NCBI GenBank assembly: GCA_001466705.2
Contig: LATX02000196.1
Span: forward strand, 248,001 to 312,000
Length of the DNA: 64,000 nucleotides
DNA from: Moniliophthora roreri
Lineage: Eukaryota > Basidiomycota > Agaricomycetes > Agaricales > Marasmiaceae
Direction: 5' to 3'
Shown piece after piece: positions 33,947-46,469 of this stretch. A program made the translations under genes and the position numbers. A model generated the notes under the pieces. It saw only the letters and a list, made by a program, of their open reading frames with translations. It was not told the origin of the DNA and searched no databases. Position 1 is the first letter of the stretch. The number at the start of each line of letters is the position of its first letter.

Positions 33947-36387
33947 ATGCCCAGCCAACCCTCAAAGCTCACCATGCCCTACAAAGGCAAGAAAAGAAAA
34001 TTAATTTTAGCCATTGATATTGGAACGACATACAGCGGTGTAAGCTTCTGGTATGTCGAGGCACCTCTGATTCCATTCCACCGCCACTCATTGCACTCAA
34101 TAGTTTACTTGAACCTGGGCTTGTTCCCGAAATAAGTTTCGTCACTAGGTGCGCTTCTTTTCAGTTCTGCTTCAATGTGCAATCGATGTATCACTGACCG
34201 TCGTGTCGAAAATAGGTACCCTGGACAATTGCATGGCGGCGATGGGAAAGTACAATCGTTCGTTTTTTACGATCGCGATGGCAATGTTAAGGCTGCGGGG
34301 GCAGAAGCGACCCAAGACGAGGTTGAAAGAGAAGCTGAAGACAACAGCTGGATGCTAGCGGAATGGTTTGTGTAGAGTCCTTGCCATTGGGACCCGGTCA
34401 AGCTGACCTCATATCTAGGTGGAAACTGCACCTGCAAGAATCCTGCCACTTGGAATCCATTCCTCCTCTTCCGCCGCACAAGAATCCACTGGAGATATTA
34501 ACCGACTTCATTCGATATATCTACTCCTGTGCTAAGAATTACCTCATTGAGCTTTGGGGTGATTCTACTTCCTGGGATTCAATAGAAGACGCTATTGAGA
34601 TTGTTCTGACTCACCCCAATAGCTGGGAGGATGCTGTCCAACAGCAATTGCGGCAAGCTATCGTACGAGCGGGTGTACTTCCAGACGATCAAGACGGTCA
34701 TTCCCGTACTCACCTTCTTACCGAGGGGGAGGCGTGTCTCCATCATTGCATCAAAAACCTTCCGATCAAACTCCGGGTAAGACAAACGTAAACCCAGTGT
34801 AATCATGTAACATACTGAACAAACTTTAGGCGGATCTCAAAAATGTGGTCATCGCAGACGCTGGCGGAGGAACTGTAGATTTTAGCTCTTATACCACTGC
34901 TCGAGGTGGAAAAATTTCACCCACGGCACGTTTCCGAGAGGTCGCAATCCCGAAATGTAAGAGGCCTTTAGCATGATTCAGGTGTAATACTATAATTTGG
35001 CTCGTCTACTACAGCGGTCCTTGCAGGGTCAATTCACGTAACCAAGGCATTCGAAAAATATGTCAGAAGTGGGTATTCCGATACTTGTATTCCCTTTGAC
35101 CTCAACGGGACCTTTTGAACAGAACATCTAGCAGGAACACGATATGAAGGGGGGATCGATCGTGTTACCCGGGAGTTTGACAAAACTGCCAAATTACGGT
35201 TCAGAGACAATTCACAAACTTTCTACATCAACTTTGCGAGTACAACAGATGACGATGAAACATTAGGAATCAGCCGTGGCCAACTCAAAGTGTCCGGGTG
35301 CGTCATTTACTTTGGCCAAACTCTTTCGCAGTAAGCTAATTTTCTCCGTCGTCTAGTGCTGTAGCGGAGAATTTTTTTGCGCCAGCCTTGGCTTTGGTTA
35401 TCGATGCCCTGGACAGCCAAATTGACGAGGCTCAGGCCCTTTCCGACAAAGTGATTCAGGTGAGACATTTGAAGTATCTCATCTCTTGCAACTGTGTTTT
35501 ACTACATGTCAGCAGGCGGTATTCCTGGTCGGTGGATTCGCTGGAAATGAATGGCTCTATACTGGCATCAAATCTCACTTGGAGCAGAAAGGTATAGATC
35601 TTTTCAGACCAGACAGTCATACGTGAGTACGCTCTTATCAGCAACAAATTGATCAGAATAACTGACAAAATGCAGAAATAAGGCAACGCCCCATGGTGCG
35701 CTGATATATTATCTGGATAATTTTGTCACGGGCCGGCTCGCTCGGTGGACTTATGGGACAGATTGTGATCCCATCTATAACCGGGAAGACCCTGAGCATC
35801 AAAAACGCAAAAACTCCTCCTACGAGGATCTTTCTGGGCATCTTTACTTGAAGCACGGCTTTGGTGTTATTCTACCCCAGGTAGGAGTATATCGCCTTCA
35901 CCTATGTATGTACCACTCACTCATGCCTTTACTTCAAACAGTTCACAAGAGTTGAGCATAATAAACTGTTTTCGTGCTCTGTCGTTCGTGAAAACAAGAG
36001 GAGGGAGGCACTCGAAATCATTACAGTCCGAATCCTTGCATATCGAGGCGGCGAGCAATATCCACGATGGACGGACGTCGAACATGGTATGTAAACTGTA
36101 GATCATAATCAATTGGCGACAGGCTCTCATCAAGATGTAGACAAGTGGCGAGTAGTTGGCAAAATCGAGGTTGATACATCAACCGTGGCCAAAACGCTTC
36201 GACCTCTGAGAGGTCCATTCGGAACGTACTTTGAGATTGAGCTTAATGTGATGCTGGATTTTAGTCTCACGGAGCTCAAAGCATTTGTACAATGGGAAGA
36301 AAAGGTACCGTCTAGCAGTGTTTCCTATATCCTTAGGTATTGATAAATTCTTACATGTAGGGCAAGCTCAAAAGGCATGGTTCATAA
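33947..36387 (+). CDS. Hsp70/HSPA12-like actin-fold ATPase
   Basis: Member of the divergent Hsp70-like proteins that are numerous in mushrooms. Exons give the phosphate-1 motif LAIDIGTTYSGVSF, then FCLLEPGLVPEISFVTRYPG, GKVQSFVFYDRDGNVKAAGA, a helical insert (LEILTDFIRYIYSCAKNYLI), the phosphate-2 motif IADAGGGTVDFSSY, and the adenosine motif FLVGGFAGNEWL. The C-terminal part (DKWRVVGKIEVDTSTVAKTL, then FGTYFEIELNVMLDFSLTEL) replaces the classic Hsp70 peptide-binding domain, and the gene ends at KGKLKRHGS. At least nine short introns. Two ATGs are possible (33947 and 33974); the second, MPYKGKKRKL, sits closer to the conserved start. Nucleotide binding is likely. A chaperone role is not shown, since HSPA12-type members lack the canonical substrate domain. 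Confidence 0.82.
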
Positions 36388-36767
36388 TGCAATCTTGATT
36401 CTTTTTGCTCATCTGATTTATAGGTCCCCTACACAAATTATTTACGATCTTGAATGAATAACATTGGTTAATCTCGTGTATATCAGTATGCAGTAAACTG
36501 GATGTATTTGGATGCATCAGACTACTAGCTTGAATTCTACACACATGTCACGATTTACCTGAGTTTAAACGAGGTACTTACCTCACAGCAGGGCGGGAAA
36601 AAAAAATACTTGAGGTGAAACGTGGCAGATGCTGGAGAGAAGCAAGACGCGCGTCACTCATCTGCCACCCCTCGCAGAATTTATCTCGGACCTGTGTCGG
36701 TCGCCAGAACTGTGTCTCAAGAATACGTTGCACCTTATTAACGTCATGTTTAGAGGAATTGAAATGT
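36388..36767. other. Convergent 3' intergenic region
   Basis: Lies between the ends of the Hsp70-like gene (+) and the permease gene (-). It is AT-rich near 36400-36560 with an A run at 36599-36606. No gene is seen. Confidence 0.6.
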
Positions 36768-39376
36768 TCACAGCAGCCACTCTACAAATCTACCCCACAA
36801 AGTCGTCGGAGGCTTGTACTTCTCGTTCCACCACTTCTCGTCCTCATCAATCTCCTCTAAACCACCAAGTAAGTCCATCTCGCTTGGCTTTCTTATTGAC
36901 GTCCTCTTGCCAATCTTCCACCCAAAATAGATGGCAAGGGAAAGCGCGATGCCAAAGTAAGCAGTCCTGAAGAGCACTCTCTGAGAACGGCAGAACAAGG
37001 AAAAAGACGACGAAGGCTTACAGAAACCCTTGGATATCAAAATGACCGTCGATCTTGATAAAAACAGCAAAACCGTTCGTCACTAGGCAAATGGTCATTC
37101 GGAACAACCGAACCCGTATGATTATCGTCGCACTCACCCGAAAGCAATACACACCACACCAGACCAAACCAGGGCCCATAAGGCGTTCCGACCCCCTTGA
37201 AAGGGAGAACATCTCTCGAGATACCCTGAACCTTCATCCCTTTGTCAAATCGAATCCACGCTAGACACATCCAGAAAAAGTTGATCATTGCAGCGACCGA
37301 GGACAAATCAATGAACCATCCAAAGACGACTGCAGCGCCTTGGTTGACAGCTACGAGACATGCTACTTAGAATATAAATTACTGACGAACAAGGTGGAAC
37401 TTACTCATGTAAGAAGTCGAACATATCGCTAACACAAAGAGAAGAGCCATGAGAGGAACACCTTTCCTCGTCGTGTATCCGAGTACTCTCGGCGCAGAGC
37501 CTTGCATAGCGAGAGCATGTATAGACCGTGTCGCAATAAAGATGAACGAATTGCCGCACGAGGTTGCAGAAGTGACGATGACCGCGCTAGAGAGAAAGGG
37601 CTGTTAGGCGACTAGTCAGCAGAGGGATTTGGACATACTTGATGATATGGGGTAGCACTGTGATACCAAGATGTTGCATACCGATGACGAACGGTGATGC
37701 GCCGACGCCTGCAAGCCAAGAGCTTTAAACTTAAGAGTTACAGACAAAGGAATCTCAAACGTACCGGTACCGTGAGCGATCCCATTGTGAAGATCGGGAT
37801 CATTGTATGCGATTAGTATGCCAACACATAGGATACCCAGTACATAGAACGCTAAGGTTTACCTATCAGACCGCTGGATTTGACACAGAGAATGTAACTC
37901 ACCAGCCAATCGCCAGAATACACGGCTTAGGTCTGTTAAGTAACTATTCAAACTCTGATCAGGACAAATGAAGCATACCAAATAGCTTTCGGTATCGTCT
38001 TTCGCGGATTCTCAGCTTCTGCTGCACACATTGATACCTAGGAGAATTGGATTAGATACAGTCGGTGAATAACGGGTATACTGACGAATTCGGGCCCACC
38101 GATCGAAAAAGCAGCCATGCGGAAGACTCCCCAAAAGCCTAGGAAGCGGCCGAGAGCACCTTCAACAAGACTAACCAACTCTTCAGTTTCCTAGTTTGTG
38201 CTCGAGATCGAGATACGCACTATTCTGCCATTGGACCGGGCTATCATCAAGATGTCATAAGTCAACAAGAAGAAACTCGAATTGTCAGCAGACATACGTC
38301 TTTCCAGTATCGGAACCCTATTCTGTCATGATGAGGGTTTCCCCCGAGCATAGCGATGAAGGTGAAGATAATGAAACCGATGATGAGTATGACTTTGCCT
38401 GATGCGAAATAGAATTCTGCCTAGAACAAAGTTTAGTCATTACAAAGCTATGAGGTGGTACTGCACGCATCACCTCTCCATACAGCCGTACAGCGAATGC
38501 GTTAAGACAAAAGAACACGACCAAACAGAAAGTAACCCAGATTGCTTCCGAAGAATTGGGTAGCCTGGTTTCATGAATCAGACGCAAAGCCGACGTAGAG
38601 GTTGGACACGAACCAGTATTGAAAGAGACCAGTAACGGCGACAATATCTGCACATCCGAAGGCAATACAGGCATCTGGAGTGATCCACGCATGAGATAGA
38701 GATATGGAGAGATTTGGACACGGTACTGACAGGCGTAATTCCAACCACACGCTACGCCAGCAGCCGGGTCGATGAAACGATAGGACCATTGTATGAAACT
38801 TCCATTCACAGGCTGGACCACGATGTTGAGTTGGAAAACGCGTTGGTTTATATGAATACTTTACATGAAGGGTAGCGAGCTCTCCGGCTGCTTGAGCCAC
38901 TATCAAAAAGACATGAGTGGCGCCGTTTTCAATGTAACAAAGCTTGATACTCACCGCACCACACTATGACACAGAAGATACTGTAGGCGAGTAGGCATGA
39001 TAGAGGCCCACCCATGACAAGTGCACGTCCCGAACCAACTGTTGAGTGGAATTCAGCTATCAGAACGACGAGGCGAAGGAGATTACACACTGAATAGCCC
39101 ACTGATATTGTACAGAAATATCATGAGCACGGCGACGATTCAGTAACCTTACATCTAGACTCACGTTCCAATAACGCCTCCTATCGATCTATCAAGCAGT
39201 TAACATCGTCTACAGAGCATGCGGGGAGACCAAACTCACATCAACTGTATATGCCTCGACTTGAGCCCACGGGTAGTCTGCATTCTTGCGAGATGGTCTT
39301 CTTTGTGGCCATGACCAGACAGCGTCTCGACATCGACCTCTTGCTTCGAGACCTTACTCTCGACGTCGGACGACAT
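36768..39376 (-). CDS. Amino-acid permease, APC superfamily
   Basis: Plasma-membrane amino-acid:proton symporter by family. The start ATG gives a hydrophilic cytosolic N-terminus (MSSDVESKVSKQEVDVETLS, later TTRGLKSRHIQL, the usual lead-in to TM1). Exons further on carry SGRALVMGGPLSCLLAYSIF (TM2 region), AAGELATLHVKY, VNGSFIQWSYRFIDPAAGVA followed by CGWNYACQYRVQ (the family's conserved F-x-x-G-W-N-Y region), IWVTFCLVVFFCLNAFAVRL and, near the end, AYFGIALSLAIYFGWKIGKR before a cytosolic tail ending WGRFVEWLL. Introns are numerous and I did not resolve every one, so exon borders between 37070 and 38300 are approximate. It is divergent from an FAD oxidoreductase gene across a promoter dense in GATA sites, which fits nitrogen control. 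Confidence 0.82.
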
Positions 39377-39828
39377 TCTTATCAGAGGTATTGGGAAGGC
39401 GGAACGAACAATATCCACTGGTCACCGAACAAGGATTTAAAAAAGTAAGGATCGGTCGAATTTGAATCTCCCTTCACCGCCATTGATAGGTTCACAAGAC
39501 CGCAATTGATAGGCTCACGAGATAAGGATACGCGATCCATTGCGTCGCATTTCGCTCGATAGTTGGCCCAACGGCAAGCTGGAGCCTGAAAATGACGGAA
39601 AGGAGCTTGTGGGGGAATTTGCAAGTGGGCTGCTCACATGATGAGATAAAAATGGCCGCCGGACCTGCGTTTAAGGCCTCGTATCAACGGAATGCCGCCT
39701 GTTTCCTTTGCACCTCGAGTCATCCATTACTGATTGCGACTTGAGCGGCATCTGAATCCAAAGATAAATGGAACCGCGATAAGAGAGCTCCCTCTTGAAC
39801 GTCCCAAGGCTATCTCTCCGCATCAGCT
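39377..39828. promoter_or_regulatory. Divergent promoter with GATA-site cluster
   Basis: Separates the ATGs of the permease (-) and the oxidoreductase (+). HGATAR sites on the + strand start at 39484, 39507, 39520, 39557, 39644, 39762 and 39777; one on the - strand lies at 39810-39815. About one would be expected by chance in 332 bp on two strands. The first two sit in an imperfect 18-bp direct repeat (39482-39499 and 39505-39522, two mismatches). GATA factors of the AreA/NIT2 type bind such sites in fungal nitrogen-catabolite genes; binding here is inferred. Confidence 0.6.
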
Positions 39829-41459
39829 ATGTCTTCTACGATCGCAAACGGTACTGCAAACCCTGCAGCGCCGGGACACCCTCATCCCAATCCATGTCTC
39901 TCCTTCTGGCTCCAGGGAACTCGAAGCTCGTCTCTTCTGGGCCATCATACCACGCCAGAACTACCATCGACTGCGGACATCGCTATCATCGGATCCGGAA
40001 TCAGTGGGGCAGCTGTCGCCTACTTCCTTCTCACGGGCCCGAATCCACCGAAAAGCGTGGTGATGCTAGAAGCAAGAGAAGCATGTCATGGTGCGACGGG
40101 AAGGAATGGCGGACACTGTAGACCAGACTGTTATCGAGGATACAAAGGGTATAAAGCACATTTCGGGAAGGAACAGGCGATGAAGATACTCCAAAACGAG
40201 ATGGTAAGTTCATCTATGGAATGTCTGGTTGGCGTGACGCTAATCCTGAATTGCAAGGACACTCTAAATCTCGTTACTGAGGTAATCGAGAAGGAAGGCA
40301 TCGATTGCGATTTCTGGCGAGGCAGGTCTTTCGATGTCGCCATGGATAAGGAATGCGCCGATTTTTTCGAATCCAACTTCGAAGAGTTCCAAGCTGACGG
40401 TGGTGTAACGGAAGGAATAGTAGAATGGATTGACGATGCTGAGGAAGCCAAGAAAGTCCGTTCAGTTGTTGTAGTACAACGATTGGTTACTCACTCGAAT
40501 TTCCATAGCGCACGCGAACCCCATCTGCGCTTGTTGCTGCCGAATTCCCTGCTTCCTCTCTTTGGCCTTACAAACTCGTCATGCATCTCCTTAACCTGTG
40601 CATATCCAAACATAGCCTAAACCTCCAGACCAATACGCCAGTCAAGTCTGTTTCCCAAGAGGGAGACGAGTGGACACTTGAAACCCCTCGAGGTGTACTA
40701 AAGGCCAGCAAAGTCGTTTTCGCTACCAATGCCTTTACTGCAACTCTTCTCCCTGAATTCCTCGGCAAAATTGCCCCTTTCAAAGGCCAATGTTCGGCAA
40801 TCGTCCCAACGCGCGCGTATTCAGGAACCAATATGTTGGACAGAACGTATTCGCATCGATATGGTTTGAATGACTTTGACTATATGATCCAGAGGCCGAA
40901 AGATGGAATAATCATTCTCGGAGGTGGTCGATGGAAAGTACCAGTGGACGAGCTGATTGGGAATACGGATGATACTACAAAATTCGAGATTTTGACGGAT
41001 CATTTGAAGGGTGCGATGAAGGTCTATATGGAAAACTGGGGAGACGAAGCAATTGGCGAGGGTCTACTCTGCGACTGGACAGGTCAGGACCGAAAAAAAA
41101 ACCTCAACAAGAAAATGTGATTCACCTGTTTCATAGGTATTATGGGCTACACGTACGAAGCTGTTCCCTACGTCGGTGCAGTTCACGGTAGACCTGGAGC
41201 GTATATTACCGCTGGCCATTCCGGACACGGTACGATGTTTTCACGCCCATAACGTGCCAAGCTGATACACCCCGTAGGTATGGCCCGAGCATTCACTTGT
41301 TCTCGAGGTGTTGCAGCGCTGATACGAGGCGAATCTTGGGAGTCCACTAAACTTCCAGAATGCTTCCAGCCTACACCCGAACGATTAGCTGCACCGAAAA
41401 TGAGCGTTGAGCAGTATTGGTGCGATGCAGATAAAAGTGGCGTACCATTGATGCACTAG
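39829..41459 (+). CDS. FAD-dependent oxidoreductase, DAO family (amine/amino-acid oxidase-like)
   Basis: Predicted flavoenzyme of the glycine/D-amino-acid oxidase superfamily, oxidising an amine or amino acid. The N-terminus (MSSTIANGTANPAAPGHPHP) leads into the Rossmann motif TADIAIIGSGISGAAVAYFL and its acidic strand end VVMLEARE, then GATGRNGGHCRPDCY, which resembles the family's flavin-contact loop. Later exons read FPASSLWPYKLVMHLLNLCI, LKASKVVFATNAFTATLLPE, DFDYMIQRPKDGIIILGGGR, GIMGYTYEAVPYVGAVHGRP and AYITAGHSGHGMARAFTCSR. It ends at CDADKSGVPLMH. Introns include GTAAGT...CAAG after NEM, GTCCGT...ATAG after EEAKK, and a GTCAGG donor after DWT. All FAD-site residues appear present. The divergent neighbour is an amino-acid permease, so uptake and oxidation of a nitrogen source is a reasonable joint role. 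Confidence 0.85.
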
Positions 41460-41831
41460 CGGAATACATTGAGATTTTGAGCGACATCTTGACCATGACC
41501 GACCTTGAAGCTTGAAGGCTACGGTACTCCTTGCATCGCAGATTTGAGAAGGCAATGATAATTCCTGAAAGAAGTCTGGTGCAAAAGTAAATCTTGCAAT
41601 GATCTCGCTTAGTTCACATTGAGTACTCTGAGTATTTATGTAGTAAAAAGATCTCACCTTGGTCCTTACTGACAGTTTTCGCTGTGATCACGATGTGGTT
41701 TGACACCGAGTCGAAAGGTTCCCGGGCGCACGCGACCTACACAGTATCTTTCCCTCGATCTTTCCCCAACGTTGAACCATGACCAGGATTTCAATCGCAT
41801 TATCAGGATAATCATTTCATGGGGCTTCTAG

Positions 41832-42483
41832 ATGGATGGTGAGTGTAATTCAGATCTTCTTTGTAAAATAACTGACATTTTAATAGTTCTGTCATCTCCA
41901 CAAAAGTACGAAGGAAAACTGAAGAGCATGGTCGTTTCTTCAAAAGCTAAATGGAAGGGCTACTCTGAAGATCACAGTGAAGGAAACTCGGGAGGGATAC
42001 GGTATGTTCTTGCAGCACCTTCCATAGACTCCCGAGACTGAAATTTTTGGCATTTTGAGGTGCTCTCCTCTGTTCGCCCCACATGATTATTCATATAGTC
42101 TAGAAGCTACCAGATGCCCTGAAATCCTCTCAACAGTACACTACCCAGCAACCTCGATTAATGTTCTTCTGAATATTCCGGCTGTTACCGTGGTTGGTCC
42201 AGTCCTTCTTTTGCATGGTGACCACCCGTTTACTCTACCGAACTATCAAATGTATGTTCATGGCACTACTCTAGGCTGGCCGAGGATCAGTGATAGCACC
42301 CAAGTTTCAATGTATTTAAAAGGCAGAGGGTTTTATTACAAACTTCACGTTACCCATGGCTCGTCTTCTTGGAAACCCGAGGCAAGGAGTGCTGGTATAT
42401 CGGCTCTCTTCAAGCACAATATCTGCCGGCTCGCGACAGTGCTTTTCTTGGACAGTACGCCCAATCACGAGTGGCTGGGATAG
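41832..42483 (+). CDS. Possible membrane/secreted protein fragment, unknown
   Basis: Small exons may link: ATG GAT then a GTGAGT intron to VLSSPQKYEGKLKSMVVSSK, then over further introns to the frame at 42055-42483 reading VHYPATSINVLLNIPAVTVV, GPVLLLHGDHPFTLPNYQMY and STQVSMYLKG. The pattern weakly recalls the beta-sandwich ectodomain common in Agaricomycete single-pass membrane proteins. No transmembrane segment follows and the frame ends early at NHEWLG, so it may be a remnant. Treat this as a lead only. Confidence 0.3.
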
Positions 42484-43020
42484 ATAATGTCGACTTGCGA
42501 GTTTACCGACTCGAGGGGTAAGCCGCTCTCCTCTCTGCTCACGTTCTCCATAGAGGTTGATGGTATTCTTTGCAGTATTCGGAATCGGTACCATGCGCAC
42601 TGGACCTTGGAGGGTCGTATCATGATACCTTTATTCATGACGGTGGTGGTTGTTGGGGGAGCATGCACCGAAGGTTGTGTGTATCATGTTTCCCGTTCAA
42701 CCATCACCTTATACCCTCTTTCCCTATTAAACGTGATGCCTGTACAATGCATGAATACCAGTACTTCTAGCAGTTTTCTTCTGTCACCAAATTAAGTGTA
42801 TTGTCATTATATTTGTGAGAATGCTACGTGTCTACACGTGGAGCTCTAGGTGCTAGTATAATATCACAGTAAGTTGAAAGTAAGGTGTGATTCAATGAGA
42901 GCCAAATGAAACGATGAAAACAGACAAACAAAACGACATGAACATAATAAAGAGGCAAGGTAAGATCAAGAGCTTGAAGCGAGCATTAGCTGTATACCCC
43001 CAAGGACAGGCTAGCGGAAC

Positions 43021-44095
43021 TCACCACAACAGGATATCGTACAAGGGCCAGCAGTTAAACCTGAGACGGAGATTCAGAGAGACATCGCCGGGAATGCCTG
43101 AATCTCGTCGCCCAAGAAAAGATGCCCAGCCCTGTTCCCGCAGACGCTGAAGCCGCTTTCTGATGATGATGACTGGAGCCAGATGGAGTTCCACCCACGC
43201 CAAGATCATCGCAACAGCTTTCGCAAGGTGCAGAACGCCTACGGAGATCACCTGGGGTAAGATGAGGCGATGATACGACTTGCGTGTGAGCTTTCATGTT
43301 ATCGGTTCAGCAACAATAGGGTATCTAGGGTGACTCACCGTCATCGGCTGCACTGAGCTCCAGGTATGCGGTTCTCGGGGAAGATTGACGTTGAGGGAAC
43401 CGCAGACTGGTTTGGTACGAGAGTTCGTTATCGCATCGACTCTGAGCATCTCTCTCGATTATAGACTATGTCAATGATGAGCAAAAGTAAAGGCGGTTAG
43501 TGAACGATGGAAAGCTTGCCCGTATCCTTAATCGAAGGCAGTCCGCCTCTCGATGCCATTTGGTGATTCTAATGGCTAACCCAGCATGGAATAACAGGTA
43601 CTGTCTCATCCACAGGAATGTGTGCCCATGAGAGCATCGTAACTCGAATTCCAAGCTCAGGCCGCGAATTTCTGAGGCTCTTTTGCGTATGCTGATGACG
43701 GCATTTGATAGCGAAGGGATACAGATCAAGAGTGCAAAGGTCATCAGTATAGGTCCAAGTGTACACCAAAGTGCCAACACTTACCTGAGCAACCTCTCCC
43801 GCACACAGTCCTCCTCCTCGCCGCGAAAGGAACGTCCGACAAGTCCGGCGTTCCAAGCATCGTTGAGCCGCTCCTCTTCCGATCCCAGCTCGGAAATGAT
43901 GATGCACGGAAATTGGAATCGAAGGATACGCCACGCAATGAAGGCAACCGAGGCAATCGCGCAAAGAAGAAGCCCCGTTACCAGGGCTTGGTCGTTGGAG
44001 ACGAGGCATTCAGCTACATTTGACAGTACCTCCTGCGGGAGACTGAGCTGAGGGTTGTTTGGGGAATTCTCGTGTGAGGTTGGCTTGACTGCCAT
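43021..44095 (-). CDS. Small predicted membrane protein, unknown
   Basis: Begins at ATG 44095 (MAVKPTSHENSPNNPQLSLP). One strong hydrophobic segment, ALVTGLLLCAIASVAFIAWR, lies at about residues 37-56, followed by a charged region (SELGSEEERLNDAWNAGLVG, RSFRGEEEDCVRERLLR) that ends at a GTAAGT donor. Downstream exons are uncertain; frames near 43560-43690 (IRKRASEIRGLSLEFELRCS) and 43055-43297 are candidates. It may be a single-pass protein with a cytosolic tail. No family is recognised and the right border is approximate. Confidence 0.45.
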
Positions 44096-46400
44096 TGTTC
44101 GAAGGTGACGGGGGGTAAGAATGGGTACGTTTGAGTGCACCCATCGATTTAAATGACATCACATGCCTCTTTGTTTAAAACCAATCCTTATGGGTATGCC
44201 TAAACCGCTGTCATAAAGATTGCCTTACTGGGCAGGCGAACAGCATAACTACTCACAATGGCAAATATCAGTGTGAGAACTCGACGTAAATATTGCTTGA
44301 GAAGGTGATTTTTAACGTGATCGTTCAACACAGAGTATAACAGATGCAGACATACCGAGACAGCCTAAACCTCCCATAGAATTGAGATTGATGAAACCCC
44401 AGAAGTCAGATTTCGCACGCCAAAAGATTTTTTGTGCTGGTTTGGTGGCAGCCATGAGAGAAACGTCGATATTCCCAGAGGATACACTGATCTGTTGTGC
44501 TTTCAGGCGTCAGGGTGCAGGAATGGTACTTTGAAGTCAAGCTGTTGGAAGCTGGTATGGTTTTCGGATGCATTGACCCTGGGATCGAAGGCAAGAGGAT
44601 TTTCAGGTACGGCGATACGAATTCTGTACGGTGAACCAATTATACGCGAGTGCATGGTCGTTGTACCATTAGAACGTGAATAGTGGGCTATCCCGATGTA
44701 TACAAAGAATCTGAATAAAGTCTTGACGCATGAGAAGCACACCTTAGACTGTATTCTCCATCCTCAAAATGCAAATGCGCTCAACGATTCTTCGCCCCGT
44801 CTCTCCTCCTAGTGTCTATACACTTCATCAGTGAGGACTCAATTCGTCAGATCTTGTTGAGCCGTTCGCGCAAGACACCGACTGCACGTAAGTATATTAG
44901 TATGACGCGTCGCGTCAAATTGAACTGGCATCATGGGGAGTTCATATCCTCCGAGAGATTTTGTACACATATGATCTCTGTATATGGTCATTATTCACCT
45001 ATCTCTGAGGCCTGAGGAATGAACTCACCTCTGTTGACATCTTCCGGACATGGCTGTTAGGCGGAGCGCGAACCGTGGGAACGTTATCTCGGTTGGTCTC
45101 AAACCACCATCGCCGGCAAATCGCAGGGCAACCAAAGGCAACCAGTCGACGTCTTCTCGTACTTTACTTGTGCAAAAATCAACTTGCTCGCACATATTAA
45201 AGAGCGAAAGGATCATAATCTCTGCGAATTATTTTCACATTTTTCTTTATTCGTCACGACACGCTCGATCTTAGTCAATACTCCCTTCGAAATCCTCTGG
45301 AGAGAAACGAACTATTCGAGACTTGATCGATCTCCCCAGTTCCTTTCATAGCAATGTCATGATCTTTGTACCATTGGGGCAGAGTGTACGATTTCAACAA
45401 GGAACCTCTTTACCATATTTCTTAGGAAGACGGGAGGTAAATATGTCTTCGGGCGCCGCTGCAACTATTGAATACTGCCTCAGGTCGTGTTGGAGAATGG
45501 CAGGCATGCTATAGCTTTGCTCAGTGAAAGGATTCTCATTCTTTCCGAAAAATGAAAGTCCGTGTCAGTTTTTCTACATATGTTTCCAGGTGAAGCATCT
45601 TTTCTCAGAAGCGTTTGTTATCTCTGACTGCCCCTCTAGTTCCTACCGGCATTCGATCTTCTCAATGCTGCACACGAGCGTGATGTCTACCATAGAACCA
45701 TCGCCGACAGCTCAATGCGTGTCTTTCGAGACCGCATTGCCCTTGTCGATTGGACAAACGACCGAGCTTCATCTCTTGGACCAAGCCTTCTTTCAAGCCC
45801 GAAATGATATATCAAATCTTGTCTTTGCACTCCTTATGAATGATGTCTACGGAAGCCAATTGCCAGAGTACTTGAAGAACAATAAATGTGTTTGGGGTGT
45901 CTCGGACCGTTGCAAGTTTATGCCCATGTACGATAACATTTGATATCCTTATTGCCATCAGGCTTTTTTTGGGAGAGCCGTTTTCCGAGTCTCCGACCAG
46001 CTGCAGGAGTGCTCAGTACTCAGGGGCTGCACCGTGGACGCGCGCTTATTCGGCTCTACAGTTCCTCTCGTAACAACCATCATGTCCCTTATATTTGCCA
46101 TTTGAAGAAGCTTGTCTCGTTCAGATAGCTCACTGTTAGGGACCGGGAGTCTCCACTGTTCTCTAGTAATGTTCTACGGTGATCGTTTTTGCAGGTTAAC
46201 GTCTCTCCTGTCGAACTCGAAAAATTATTGTCGAACATAACGGGAAAAAGGGAATCCTACTATGGTCTGCTATGGGTCTAACCGTGGAGCTCTATTTGAG
46301 CTGGTGTTTGATCAACCATTGCGACTCAAACCTCGTGGAACCATGACTTCGTCCAGAAACACACGTAACCAGTCAAGAAAGACCAAGATCATTAAGCACT
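44096..46400. other. Mostly non-coding or unrecognised
   Basis: About 2.3 kb of short frames. A minus frame at 44503-44742 (HSRIIGSPYRIRIAVPENPL) and a plus frame ending at 45943 (MSTIEPSPTAQCVSFETALP at 45681) are the only stretches with a coding feel. Neither can be extended by clear splice sites or assigned to a family. Confidence 0.4.
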
Positions 46401-46469
46401 TACGTGTCTTCGTGGTTCAGACACCAGCAGCTCTACTGAACACCCAGTCTTTCTCTTCACTACCATACG

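Noticed and set aside
36615..36970. Plus-strand frames near the permease 3' end
   Set aside because: They overlap the last permease exon in antisense and match nothing.
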